A program made the translations under genes and the position numbers. Positions 24,457 to 37,000 of a stretch of 64,000 nucleotides of DNA are shown here, in pieces. Source of the stretch: Ptychodera flava (Eukaryota; Hemichordata; Enteropneusta; Ptychoderidae). The stretch lies in the NCBI RefSeq assembly GCF_041260155.1, contig NC_091929.1, positions 40,679,244 to 40,743,243 of the forward strand, in the 5' to 3' direction. Positions within the stretch are counted from its first letter, which is position 1. The number at the start of each line of letters is the position of its first letter. The notes beneath the pieces are model-generated. The model was given only the letters and a program-made list of their open reading frames with translations, did no database searches and had not been told where the DNA came from.

Positions 24457-26850
24457 TATTCCCTATCGTGTAATGTCCTGGACAATCGTCTCCGTCCATC
24501 AACATGAAAATAGTAATATTGTATTAGCTTGATAAAACATTCAGTTAGAAAAGCTCATTAAGACCATTACCGCACATATTTCCGGCTTACCCTGATCTAG
24601 CATAGGAACTTTGGATGTTGCGTCATGTGGGCGAGAATTTGGCATAAAATTTGAACGTTCCCTATGATAGACTTTCTTTTTAACTTTTTTCGTCAGCAGT
24701 GCAATGCACTGACTTGTCATGTAAATTATCCTACAAAAATACTAAATACGATGATTTTGACCATAAGAAAAATATGCTAAATACAATCTTCATTCTGTCG
24801 TGTTGTCGTTTTACTCTTTTCGATCATTTCATTAAAGCACACTACTTTAACATTTTGCAAACAATTCAAAGAGTTGTGTAAGAATATAATCACTGTCATT
24901 AATTTCTGTCATCAAAATATATATTTTTGTCTGTAATGTTAATATTTGACGTGGAAGCTTGCTTATGCGGCAATAAATCGAGCTACTTGAAAGTAAAATG
25001 AAACTTACTCAAGAAATATTATTTCTCCTTGACTAAGAGACAAAGCTTAGGTTAACATAATGAAGTAACTAGGATGATTGAATGGTTATTTATAAATTTG
25101 CATTTATTTATTTATTTATTTATTTAATATAATTATTTGTATATTTATTTATTTTTGAGACATGGATAAACGTAGGCTATAGCAGCCCTACATTCTTTTG
25201 AATCAGGCCATCACTACGAGAACAATAAAGACCAAACAGTTGCACGCCATCTTTATTGATACGCTGAAATTCACATGCCTAATAATACTTCCCGCATATT
25301 TTAAGATAAAAGATACGGTTTACGAAAAGTTACATGGACAAAATGCTATCTTTTCGTCAGGGTTATTCGTACGTATTTTTGTAAGGATAAATTAATATAT
25401 AGTTTTTTATAGGCCGAGGCTGAATACGTATGCCCATTATCTAACTACACCATTCTTTATACTAAGAAGAGTTTATGAAAGTACTTTCATGAAAGTTTCA
25501 CAAGAAACATGACATCAGATCAATGGATTTGTATTTACATGTATCGCAAATTTCACAATCTGCTCAAAAAACTATAAAGAATAATGAAAGTTTATTTCGT
25601 ATTATATTTCAGTCTTTAACACTTAAAGCAAAGCCAACTTTAGGCACTACGCTACGGAGATACATAAAATATAGAGATAAACCATAGACCCTCCAAAACG
25701 GGTCTATGGATAAACATACTGCAAGTCCATATAAGTCCATATACAGTTGTCTAGCGAAGATCTACGCCCAGTATACACACTTGTATACTGTAAGTCTGCA
25801 AAGATATATACAGTAACTGTTGTAGACTGACATGTCGTGATGCTGCAAATTTAATATGAATATATATGCCACGTATATTGTTTGTACACTTTGAGAATAC
25901 CAAGTTGTATGTTAGTGTGTGGCTCTGCAGAGCGTACATGCACGTGTCCAGATGCGATGATATACTGATCGTAAATTAATTGATTGATTGATTGGTTGTT
26001 GGTTGGTTGACTAAGTATTCATTTTTGATGATCTTCGTACAACGTTAATTAGCCGAATTGTAGTCGTGCATCCCAATTACCTATTGGGATAGATAGTTTA
26101 TTAGGAAATGTTAGCATATTCGCCCGTTTGTGAAAGAAAAACCATGTTTGCGATTCAACATTGTCTCCTGCAGTCCGGACCTTTCTTAAGGTATTTTTTA
26201 TCAAATTAGGCCATGATCTGTTTTAGCTCGTTATTGATCGTTGCTGAGTGATGTAGCTCAGTGTAGCTCTGACGAATCGTTTTTCCTGTTGATTTCTTTC
26301 AAAAAAATAACCACGTCAGTTTTATTCTTTTGTCTACAGTTCAGTGTTCTGAACTTTAATGCAACGTTGGTCTAATAGTTAATGATAAATGAAGTCACTT
26401 AACTGTGCACACGTCCTTCAGCAAGAACGGCAGTCAACAAATTACATGAAAAAGCCCTACTGTAGACTTTATCCGATCTTGGCTGCAGTTACCTTAAAAT
26501 AGACATCATAATGTCAGGTATTTTTTGTGAAGTGAAGTTGCACAGCCCAGAGGACTTAGAGGGTGCTATTTATAGTTATTGTGGATGTCTGTGTGTACAA
26601 AAATATCAGTCATTAGTTATAAAGTTCTGCTTTTGGTATTGAGCAGTGTAATTTCCCACAAGGACATCAGTATGCAAGGGGCCAAATGTAAATAATTTTA
26701 CTCATTAACGCCTATTATGTAAATATTAGAGATGGAGTATGTATACACGGATTAAGTTTCATGCATCTAGCACATCACCAGACTACTTTTTCCCATAGGA
26801 TGTCTGCCTTTATAGGTTGGAACGTACCATTATTACTATAGTTCTAAGTG
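24457..26850. other. 3' flank of gene A, distantly homologous to that of gene B
   Basis: No coding sequence was seen. A (TTTA)n run lies at about 25104-25153. The part at 25980-26400 (GATTGATTG run, CATTGTCTCCTGCAG, CTACAGTTCAGTG) aligns in diverged form with 42980-43440 downstream of gene B. This shows that flanking DNA was duplicated together with the gene. Confidence 0.6.
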
Positions 26851-26858
26851 CTATTCAA

Positions 26859-27393
26859 TTCGATATATGACATTTGTCTTGATGACGACACTTTGAAACC
26901 AACTCAGAACGTTTGTTCAACATCATAGATAGGTCAGCAATGATTATTTGTAGCTTCTCTAACAGACAAAGATTACATCGCTCATTTATCTTGGATTTCT
27001 TGATACACCAAAGTCCCGATCCTTGATTTTGAGAGACCAAATAAACTTTGATAGTCCAGTACTGTTCTCATACTTTTTGTTACGGAAAGATTGCATGTGA
27101 TTAGCGAAGCGTGTCTTGAAGGTGTTATCAGTAAGGCCTATGTAAATCTTCTCTTTATTGACTCCTGTTGAGACTTTGGCCTTGTAAATGACACCCCTGG
27201 CTTGACAGTCACCTTTCAATGGACATGAAGACTTATCCCGGCAAGACAGCTGGTCAATCTTTACGTGGTTTCCGGCGATTACCCTATTACTATGTGATGT
27301 GGTTATACATGCCATATTCTCCATGCAATTGTAACTCACCCGATTTGTTTTTCTATTGAAGATCTTGTGTAGCTCAGACCCATTTGTTAACAA
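26859..27393 (-). pseudogene. Penelope-like element, GIY-YIG endonuclease end
   Basis: On the minus strand: VSYNCMENMACITTSHSNRV, then a zinc-knuckle-like C(4)C-PLKGDC stretch (SCRDKSSCPLKGDCQARGV), then the GIY-YIG signature region VIYKAK...EKIYIGLTDNTFKTR with the RxxxH helix (TRFANH), and, after a frameshift near 27010, CNLCLLEK and NKRSEL..KCRH. This order is that of the C-terminal endonuclease module of Penelope-like retroelements. The -1/+1 frame change and missing reverse transcriptase upstream show a dead fragment. The catalytic Tyr pair and Arg appear retained. It is an insertion in the gene A to B intergenic region. Confidence 0.8.
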
Positions 27394-27876
27394 GTCACGT
27401 TTTTACTGAAAGGGTTGAGTCACATGATGTTACGTTTCGTGTTATTGTTCCTCGTTGTTTATTGGTTGGTCTTCAAAATAACATATTTGATTTTTCTGTA
27501 ACCACTGGACTTCAACGCAGCTTCATCTTGTTTAATGACTCAAACTGTACTGGTACACTGACACGGTACACAGTTATGCCCCACCTTTTCGTTATCAGAC
27601 TATCAGTATGGGCGCGGGAGTTTAAAACAGTCGGGCATTAATAAGGCAATACATAACACTCAAAACGTAGCAATACACCCTAATGCATTGCTATTCAATG
27701 AGTATGTGTACATTAGATCTGAATGATTGTTTTGTTTTGTTTTGTTTGAACTTCGATTTATTTTCTTGCTAGTTCCGTCTGCACGTGGTAGAGAAACCCG
27801 GGTTTAACACATTAGGAGTCTTGTCTTTTGCCTTATGAGCTGCTAACGACTTATTTGATCATTGTTATAAGCCTCC

Positions 27877-28040
27877 GCGTTGGTGATCAGCAAAGCAAAT
27901 GAATGAAGAGGATTAGGAAGGCCTATTAACAATATATGGAATGTTCTCTTTGAAATACTATGTTGAGTTGGCAATGGTAAAGTTGCAGGCACAGACAGGA
28001 CACGGGTAAGGATTGTACAGTAATACAAGTTTAATACATG
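27877..28040. repeat. Interspersed repeat, copy 2
   Basis: Diverged second copy of the 8005-8168 sequence, in the same orientation (ATGAAGAGGATTAGGAAGG, TTGAAATACTATG). Confidence 0.55.
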
Positions 28041-28044
28041 GCAT

Positions 28045-28275
28045 TTATTGATCATAACAAGGAGGCACCGTGAGGCAGTGTTTAGAGTACAAGTCTCTCT
28101 ATAGAGGATGGTGAGTTCAAGATCCGGTAAGTCCAGAGTTACGAACTCACTGTAGGAGGATGGTAAGTTCGAGACTCTAACACAGTGCTGTGCCCTTGAG
28201 CAAGGCAGTTTACTCCGCATTGTTTCCTTGGGCAGTGGGTTGTAGGCACATCATTCTGTAATTGAGCGTTCGCCT
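28045..28275 (+). repeat. tRNA-derived SINE
   Basis: The head CCGTGAGGCAGTGTTTAGAG resembles a tRNA A-box region (GTGGCGCAGTGGTTAGAG) and GGTGAGTTCAAGATCC resembles a B-box. The body has GTGCCCTTGAGCAAGGCAGT, a sequence I recognise from SINEs of marine animals. It is degenerate, with an internal partial repeat of the B-box part at about 28150. Confidence 0.6.
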
Positions 28276-31200
28276 GTCGGATGATGGATTGAATACAAAA
28301 ACTCCTAGACGTGTACCCTGTGTTGAAACCGTGAATGTCTCCAATGGTTGCTCACTTGTGAGTTGACATGGTGATTGAGGTGGTGTAATCCCTTGGTGTT
28401 GATGATGGATCAACTGTATCTGTGAAACATACGTTGAGGTCACCAACCACAAGCATTAAACTCAATCTATTCATTGGTCATAGGTGAGCTTTGAGCAAAG
28501 CCTTGTGTGATGCCATTTGAGTTTTACTAAACGACCCTAGCCGCTGAAGATAATTCCCGTTCCACCATTCGTTTGTACTGTTTATAATCCACTAAAAGGT
28601 AAGTAGTGAAAATAATTCAGTGTGTTACTATTTGTGACTGAATACGTCTTCAACGTTGCACAATAGATCACATTGACTTCCAACACTCCTTTATTTAAAC
28701 ACAGTCCTTGTGTGTGGAAACACTGTGAACTGCAATCAATGTTGTAACATGTTAAATAAGCGTTATACCAAAACTAATATGTTATGTATAAACTAACAGT
28801 TGGGGTTTTAGCCTAAAATTCTATCGTCGCATCCGCCCGGGATCAACTTTAAAAGCGCAGTATTTGATGATTGTGACAAGTCAAAGTTGCCAAGTACACA
28901 TGGCGAAGAGCATACAATGATAACCGATGTCCAAGATATAAACTATAAATTGACCAAATCACATGTTTCATTTCGCAAGATTAAAAATGCACAAATAATA
29001 ATTTGTGTTTTATCCTTTGACACAGCTTAGGATTTTAACAACATGACTAGAACACAAATATTCTTTGCAATTTGAAAGACAATGTCCTTCTTTTGTTTGG
29101 ACCTAAGTTGTCTCGTTGCTAGTTTCGTCTTTATGTGGCAAAGAGACTGGGGTTTAGGATATCAGGAGCCGCCGAAGTGTGAACGTATATGGATTCTAAC
29201 TGTCTTTACTAATTTAAGAAAAATTTACTCTGATAACAGTAACAACTATGGCCGAGTGGGAAAATATGAAAACCTTCAATGTCATTCATCATAAAGCTGC
29301 ATGAATTTTTGCCCGAACCCTCCAGACACGAAACTAAATAAACGACATATTTGCAAAAACGTTTGATGTTCGACTTTGAATTGTGCTGTGAACTACACAA
29401 GGAGGAAACAGCGTTATCATTATTGTTTGTGGTATTTGCGTTGTGGCCATTTCCTGAAAAGAATATTGATAAATTTACCGCTGCTGCTGTAGAGACCTCA
29501 TAACCGTTTTATTTTTTTGGAGCAAGGCAGGGGGAATAGAATTACAGAGAAGCTCTCTTGTTAAAATCGTTGGAAATGTCATCGCTTACATTTTGTTAAA
29601 GACGTTGAACAGCGAAAAGCTGGGTTAACTTACCGAATTATAAACATATCTACAGATATAGCTTGTTAAAGGGTTTTAAGCACACATGTTCTCACTCGTG
29701 AGCGAACGTCGCGTCTATTTCTGTCTATGTGTCTGTGCGTCTGCCTGTTAGCGAGATATCTCGAGAATTGCTCATCAGATCACCATCCAATGTGGTACAT
29801 TAATTCATTTTGCAGACAGCAAGAAGTGATAAGTTTTTGAGGGTGTAGCTTGCATATTTTATGCGTATTTGCATAATTGATGGTTGGAGAAAAACGGATA
29901 CATATTACAACGCTGCCAAAAGTTTGATGAAAATTGCTAAAAATGTTGCTCACACCTGAGAAATATTAGCAGTGAAAGATTTTAAGGGATGCTATATAAG
30001 TTAATTGATAATTTGCATATTGAATAAACTTTCTTAAGGATATATATCTGAATTCTGTTGATCAAAGTTTACGAAACTTGCAATGTAGGTTGGAGATATT
30101 ATGATACATTTTTGAAAGTTATTAAGCATTTTAACTACTGCTAATTTCACATTTGTACATATTAAGAAATTTCCTAATTAGTGATATATATCTGGATAAA
30201 CTTCATCAAAGTTGATAATACTTGCTCTGTCCATTGAAGTTACTGTGATATAATATAACTGAAAGTCAATAAGTACTCTTACATCAGCAATTTAGAAATT
30301 CGCAAGTTAAACATAATTTCTTATCTAGATGTATATGTCTAAATTGACTGTCTCAAAGGTGATGAAACTTGCTATGTACATTATTTAACTAACTTTACGA
30401 AGTAAGGGCATAAGACTTGAAGGACACAAAAAAAATATGAAGCTTACTATGTATATTAAAGAGGGAGAATTATATTGTATAAGTAAAAGACAATTTGCGT
30501 TTTCTTGTCATTTAACTTATAATTTGCTCATCTAATGAGCTTTCACAGTTTGGCATATAAAGTTTGAAGGACTTGATCAAAAGCAACTACACTTTTAATA
30601 CAATGACAGCAGTAAAAGACATTTGGTACTTTTATTTCATCTAATTGCATATGGCTTCGTGTACCGTATAGAAAAGAGCTCGTCCTGTCTGCGGCTGCGC
30701 TACTTTTTTGCTTGTGAACAATGATTCTTCCCTGAAATTGACTATGAATGTCGAGGAAATGTGAAGCAGATTCATCATTTGATGCATGTTAATAGTTCAC
30801 CAGTTTTGCAGTTTTTAATTTCTAATCACAGCAAGAGTTTGCCGAACAAACTTTCATTACGTCCTTTGTCTATATAAAGCTGCTTTAGCCGCAGTACCCA
30901 ATTTGTGGTACAGCCACCATTTGAACAATATGGATATTTACATGGAATTTGCAATATGTGTGCTTAGCAACAGACCTGTCGTATTGGTCCCCCACGCGCA
31001 AACTGACCATTAGGGATGGTGATTAAATATGCCTACAGCTCTAAATGAGGGTATTAGATAAAGCCTAAAGCTCCTTATAAGTTGCAGTTTGAACGTTATA
31101 AATTTAGAGTGACTATTGCATTTCTCAGGTAATATTTTTAGCCAATAGTACAATTCTTCTTGATGCTAAAATTTGTGCATATCCAAATGATCTTGGTTCA

Positions 31201-32610
31201 TCAACACTTCCAATCGTAGTAGTACGTTGCCAGACTAGTTTCGACAGCTTTAGGGCAAAGGATACATGTCAGACAGTTTCTACTATTCTCAGTTAAGAGA
31301 ACACAATCAGTAATGATTAAGGTCATCTATCGCCTCAGTAGTTACTATGGTTGTTGATAAAGTTTTACTTAGTAACAGTTTGTGTGATGTTACCTCGCAT
31401 TTAGATAGATGGTGTGCGAGATGACAGCTGACCTGCCTAAATGTCTAAGTAGAAGAGTCAACAGTGATTTTAATATTAACAATAAAACATAAAGGTGTGT
31501 CCACTTGTACCCCTGTAGAATCCTGTAGTGTATTTCACATCGTAAAATGTATTTTTGATCCAATGTCATGGTCATCAAAGCTAAAATGACTTCCGACCAA
31601 AATCAATTTGCCCTGTACTTTCCTATGAGTAAACGGTAAACATGCACTGTTCCAGTTGATATCTTCTGTCGCCATGGCAACCATTTTGGCATTTTTAACG
31701 CGTAAATAGTCAACCGACTTAAAGTTGGCTGAACAGTAACTGCAGATAGAATTAAATATACTTCAGTAGATCTAGTGAACTTAACCCAGACTCTGATGTT
31801 TTCGCCACTCAGATTTTTAGTATTTATTTTACAAATTTTGCAACCTAAACTGTTTCATTTCCTGTCAACATAAATATGTGAAGCTTGACTGGCTTGTTAC
31901 AGTAGTTGTATTTCTTTCCTGTGATCGTCTGCGTGTAACTGCTCCCACCCTTTCTTAAAGCTACATGTACTTCGATGATTTACAACACGACAAACACGGT
32001 TGACTGACCTCAGCAAATCAGTTGATATCTGCTTTTCAGAGTCGTTCGGAAAGAGTTTGCGTAAGGATATCTTGTCACAACCGTTGGATTTATAATTGAT
32101 TAACATCGCCCTTTCCACACTGCCTGGCGTATTCTGACATTTTACTGATCAACATCAATATGTGCTGACTGCAGCGGGCCAAGATATAAACCGAACCGGC
32201 ACTTACGCTTAAGCCCTCCCTCCCGGCCCTGTTTTTAACTTTGAAAATATCGCTTCATTCACTTGCATGTTACGTACTTCAAATAAATATCGTTTGCGAC
32301 GAGTATTATACAAGCAATAATAAAATGAAATATTCATTGATGACAAATACAAAATTATAAAATGTATGGTGATCATTCCTAATGTAGCGAAGTACTCAAT
32401 TAGTAACAGGCTATGACATTTGACATCAAAGAACAACCCAGCCAGACACTACATCACTTCAGCAGCAGAACATGGTATGGCGGTGTATACTTAGAATTTC
32501 ATATTCACGTCTTTCGACATTATACAGAATCATTCTCGGATCAACAGAAAAATATCTAACGTCTGATCAAATACTACACATGGTAACAAACAAAATTAAA
32601 ATTTTCATGA
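28276..32610. other. Gene-less stretch with degenerate tandem units
   Basis: I see no convincing exon. From 29790 to 30600 diverged units of about 145 bp share GAAACTTGCWATGTA-like words (about 30073, 30217, 30364, 30439) and alternate with CATCTAATTGC/TGCATAT words. A perfect X-box-like GTCGCCATGGCAAC lies at 31669-31682. An isolated 74-codon minus-strand ORF (31897-32118) is not recognised. Confidence 0.4.
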
Positions 32611-32948
32611 CAGAATGCGCCTCGGGACAGATGTTTTCAATATTTTTCTGATTTAGCTTTTTAGGGGCTCAGTGGAAAGCCCTAGGAGTAAGAAGAACTT
32701 TCCCTGCCTCATTTTTTTTAAATTTGGAAATAGTATTTTTCCGATAGAGTTAACAAAGGGGTGCTGGCCATTTTGAATTTCAAATAATTATCGGCAAATG
32801 TTTGATAATTTTTTTCCATAGTACCAAGGTTTACAAGATGACGCCAGATTTTTTGGTTTTATTTTGCAAAGATAATAGTTGAAATTTTCATTGGAGAAAG
32901 TTTGACCAACATTTCAAGTCTTGCAATTTCGAGGCACATATTTCCTTA
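32611..32948. mobile_element. MITE of the GCGCCTCGAA family, copy 1
   Basis: The left end CAGAATGCGCCTCGGGAC and the right end TTTCGAGGCACATATTTCCTTA are imperfect inverted repeats. The interior is AT-rich, with no ORF. This is the copy outside the duplicated block. Confidence 0.6.
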
Positions 32949-33949
32949 AAGACACAGCACGGTATGCGCGATCTGCAGTATATATTCAGCCACAGAGAAA
33001 AGAATACTCAAAAATGCTTTTACCGATGAGTTCCCCTTCATTCTGCAATAACAAATGTATGCATAACATGAGTAAAATAATGTTAAACACATAAAAGTGA
33101 AACATTCATTTTCTGATGCAACAGCCGATTTCCTCTCATTTTAGTTATTACTGTTCAGGTGCCGCCAACGAAGCTGTTCGTGCAAAAAGGTGTTCGTACG
33201 AGTTTTTTTCAGCGAACGGGCAAATTTAAAATTTTACCAGCGGGAGGGTGAAAAGTCATCATTTATAGTGGGCGGGGAGGAAATTTCAGTTTTACAGTGG
33301 GCGGGGAGAAACTTTCTGGCAGTAGGTACCGAACATTAGGTACAGGGAGGGGGATGTTATGGTAAATAGAACTTACGGGAAGATTTAGAAACTAATTCGG
33401 GGGGGTCAATATCCAAAAATTGAATGATAAGATTTTGCTTGCGCAGTTTTGCGTTGATCTTGGTATGTACATGTATATTGCATCCATGCTAGGGCTGAAC
33501 GAAATCATACTGGGTGTTAGATAAATAATTGGGTAAATGAAATGTACATGTGGGAATATAAGTGAGCAATGAGGAATTTTAGTGATGGGGAAATGGCATT
33601 GGGAAGCGAGGAGCGGACAGGCATAGGTACTGGCGGGCAGTGAGCACCATGCATAATTCAGTGGGGGGGGGCCATATTTTTCCCCTTGTACCAGTTGCAG
33701 GGCAGTTACGAACAGCTTGCTTGTCACTCTAAATATTTGGGTCAAGGTCAAAATCAATAGGTTGGTTCATGAAGGTAAACAAAAACCAAACAATGGAAAA
33801 CTACATGTACTGTAAATGAATTCAATAATAGCAACGCGGCTTCGTATATTGCTCTATTTGAGTTAAATTTATCTTAATCGCCTGTAGGGGCGTAATCGGC
33901 ATACTGGTAAGTTTCTAGCGAATATGACGCCATTAGGTGGCCTGTCAGT

Positions 33950-33956
33950 ATAAATG
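33950..33956 (+). promoter_or_regulatory. Possible TATA box upstream of gene B
   Basis: TATAAAT lies about 105 bp before the gene B start codon and about 65 bp before the putative acceptor at 34021-34022. It would give a very short first exon, so its role is uncertain. Confidence 0.25.
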
Positions 33957-34060
33957 TTGTACGCCTTCTCATGCAGTGTTAGTTTTTATGAGTCATCGTT
34001 AACCCTTTTTAATATCTAACAGGCATTAACAACAATAACCTAAACGACGAACGACGAGCC

Positions 34061-37000
34061 ATGGACCTTCGACAAAAAAGAATACTTTCGGAAAACCTGC
34101 AGTTTTTCACAAGTAAACTAAAAGTGAAAGAAGTAATCGAATACACAAGAGAGAAATATCCAACTATTATAACAGATGGTGATGTGATGTCGTTGAATGT
34201 AAGTAATATTGTTTCCGATGATCAAGTTAAGGTTGCTCGTAAACAAAAATATGAATAAACCCATAACTTATGAAAAAAGGTATGACTTACTCATTTGTAC
34301 TATTATTACTGTACTTTTGAGAGAAAGGGAGGGAGGGGAGAAAGGCAAATATGACTTAGATGAATCATATTTACAGATTTTCTTGATTATATTTGTCATA
34401 TATTGTTGTTTCAATTACTTGTTTGTGTTAGGCTATGGAATCGCTAGGGGAGGGAAGGAGGGGAGAGACAGACAGACAGACAGAGAGACAGAGACAAAGA
34501 CAGAGAGTGTGTGTTCATCTATGGTATGCTATGGTCTGTACCAATCAATCAACTTTTTTTCCAATTGTAAATAATTGTACCGTTAGTTGTCAGTCAGAAA
34601 GCTTTCCTTTCCTTTAAAATTCATTGTAGATGCGAAAACAAGATGCGCGGGCATCCTATCTGCTAGACATATTCAGACGTACCCCAAACGGGTACAGCAT
34701 ACTCTATGAGATATTGGAGGAAACAAACCACTCACATACTGTGTTGAAAACGTTAGATTCGGAGAGACATGACGAAAGTAGAGCTCGTCGAGGTGAGTTA
34801 ATGACTTAATTATATATAATTGTGACTGTTGGTGTTCAGTGGGACTCATGTCATCAGACTGCGAGTTTTTTCGGACTGTGTGTCCGCCATTAAAGGAAGA
34901 TGTTTAGAATTTGACTTAGTTTGTTTAAAGTCAAGCTGTATGTATGTATGTATGTATGTATGTATGTATGTATGTATGTATGTGTGTATGTGTGTGTATG
35001 TATGTATGTATGTATGTATGTATGTATGTATGTATGTATGTATGTATGTATGTATGTATGTATGTATGTATGTATGTATGTATGTATGTATGTATGTATG
35101 TATGTATGTATGTATGTATGTATGTATGTATGTATGTATGTATGTATGTATGTATGTATGTATGTATGTATGTATGTATGTATGTATGTACATACGTACG
35201 TACGTACGTACGTATGTATGTATGTATGTGCATGCATGTATGTTTGTGTGTGTTGAGCTATTTACGAATTTTATAGGTTTAGAACTCCCTACATCAAAGT
35301 TGCAAGACGGGTCAATTATACTTAATCAGCTCATTTAATGGGCAGTGCAAAATCTGTCGACGAAAAAACGTGTTCGCTAGTATCTTCTGTGTGGGTGTTT
35401 GGCTTATTTTGTTCAAAAGTGAGGACACATGGCCGGGCAGGTACTTTAAAGCGATGACCCGGAAATAGGCCAGTGGGTTTGCATTGTGTACGATAGGGTT
35501 GTTTCCTTTAATATTCAACATTGAAGAGGGCAGTTATTAGCTCTGGTGGTGGGAAAAGGGTCAGAAGGGACTTTGCTTTGAGGGAGTTCGACTTGGGTAA
35601 AACTTTTGGGGGGGAATTTCAAACGTGGCGGTACGGCACTTGCAGACAGCTTCACCCGATCCCTAATTCACAATTTTCGAGATACCGTAGAAAATTATAT
35701 CCTCGGTAATATATTGAAATCCGATACCGGTCAACCATATCTATGAATAAAACTATGACGGGATTATCAAATCAATAATCGTGATTAAGCCTCAGCTTGC
35801 ATAATCTGAGGTCATCGATTCGATTGAAGTGGTCGAACACTTGCCAGCGATGTGTGAAATAAATAGGGATTAATTGATCGTGATTTTGATTCCCAGTCTT
35901 CGTGAGCGTGATAAGGCCCTTCAGTTGGCTTAGGTGAACCGTAAAACACCTTCTCTGAAGTAAAGATAAAGTTTAATACTGTGGGAACGTGTATTTTGTA
36001 TCAGATGCACAGGTGCTGCCCTTGAAACTGCAATATGCTCGACGAAATAATCTGCTTGCCAGTACCTGTAAATATTATTGTACCATGTCAGGTCACTGTC
36101 ATGTTTTTATTGAGTGCTTTTTCTATTTGGTATTTTTATTATTACAGGTGCAGCAGCTACAAATCCATACAAGGGAACGCCAGAAAAGGCTGGTCAGCTA
36201 AACACATATCATACTCTGCTTTTCAGCATTAGATAATATAATACGATAGTCATAACTCTGGCATATTTTGCTCGAAATGGTGATGTGGTTTTTATCGTTA
36301 TACAAGTGCAACTTGCATATATACAGATTGTTGTATAACTTAGTTACGTGGTATATCAATAGTGTAGATTGCGGCATTTTCCGGTCAATTACACTCTATT
36401 CTACTAGCATTGATGAAGCAACATGGTTCATGCTTTCGGTAAAAATATGAGTTCAGATTGTTAGGCTGCATTCACTAACACCTTTGGAGGAGCGAGAGAA
36501 TTGACGGGGATGTTGAAAATTTAAAGGGAATGTTTGGGGATACTTGAAATGATTTTGGGACTTAAAGGGATGGACTCAAAACAAAATTGTCTATTCTTAG
36601 TATAACATATGTGTGTTGGGTTTTCAATTTATAGCTGTAACGTTGGCTAATCTTTTGGTGGTTTTGTTTTGTGTATCTACTGCAATTTTTGTTCTACGCC
36701 CTGAAGCGTGATGAAAAATCTACCAAAGCTTTATGTATAAACGTAAACAGTAATATTCTATCTGGTCCAGCTTATAGTGTATACATTTCACAACTCCTGA
36801 GATACTGTAGAGTTTGTGATTCATATGAAGACTTTCAAGCGAGACGCACTTTCTGGCTTTATTGCTTGTGAAACACAGATTTTCAAAAAGTAGGTTGGCT
36901 AGATCATTTAAGAAGTTCTACGGTAAACATGGAGATTTTATATCAAAATATGAAAAACGTATTACTTAGATGATGAGAGACAGTATTCGAGACTTAGACT

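Noticed and set aside
24207-24485. Minus-strand ORF opposite gene A exon 7
   Set aside because: Shadow of the Death-domain exon, as is 41372-41710 opposite gene B exon 7 and 59497-59751 opposite gene C.
31897-32118. 74-codon minus-strand ORF with Lys/Arg-rich composition
   Set aside because: No family recognised and no clear splice context; chance ORF cannot be excluded.
34829-35338. Long ORFs of YVCM or IHTY repeats on both strands
   Set aside because: They are translations of the (TATG)n microsatellite; a repeat without stops is open in every frame.
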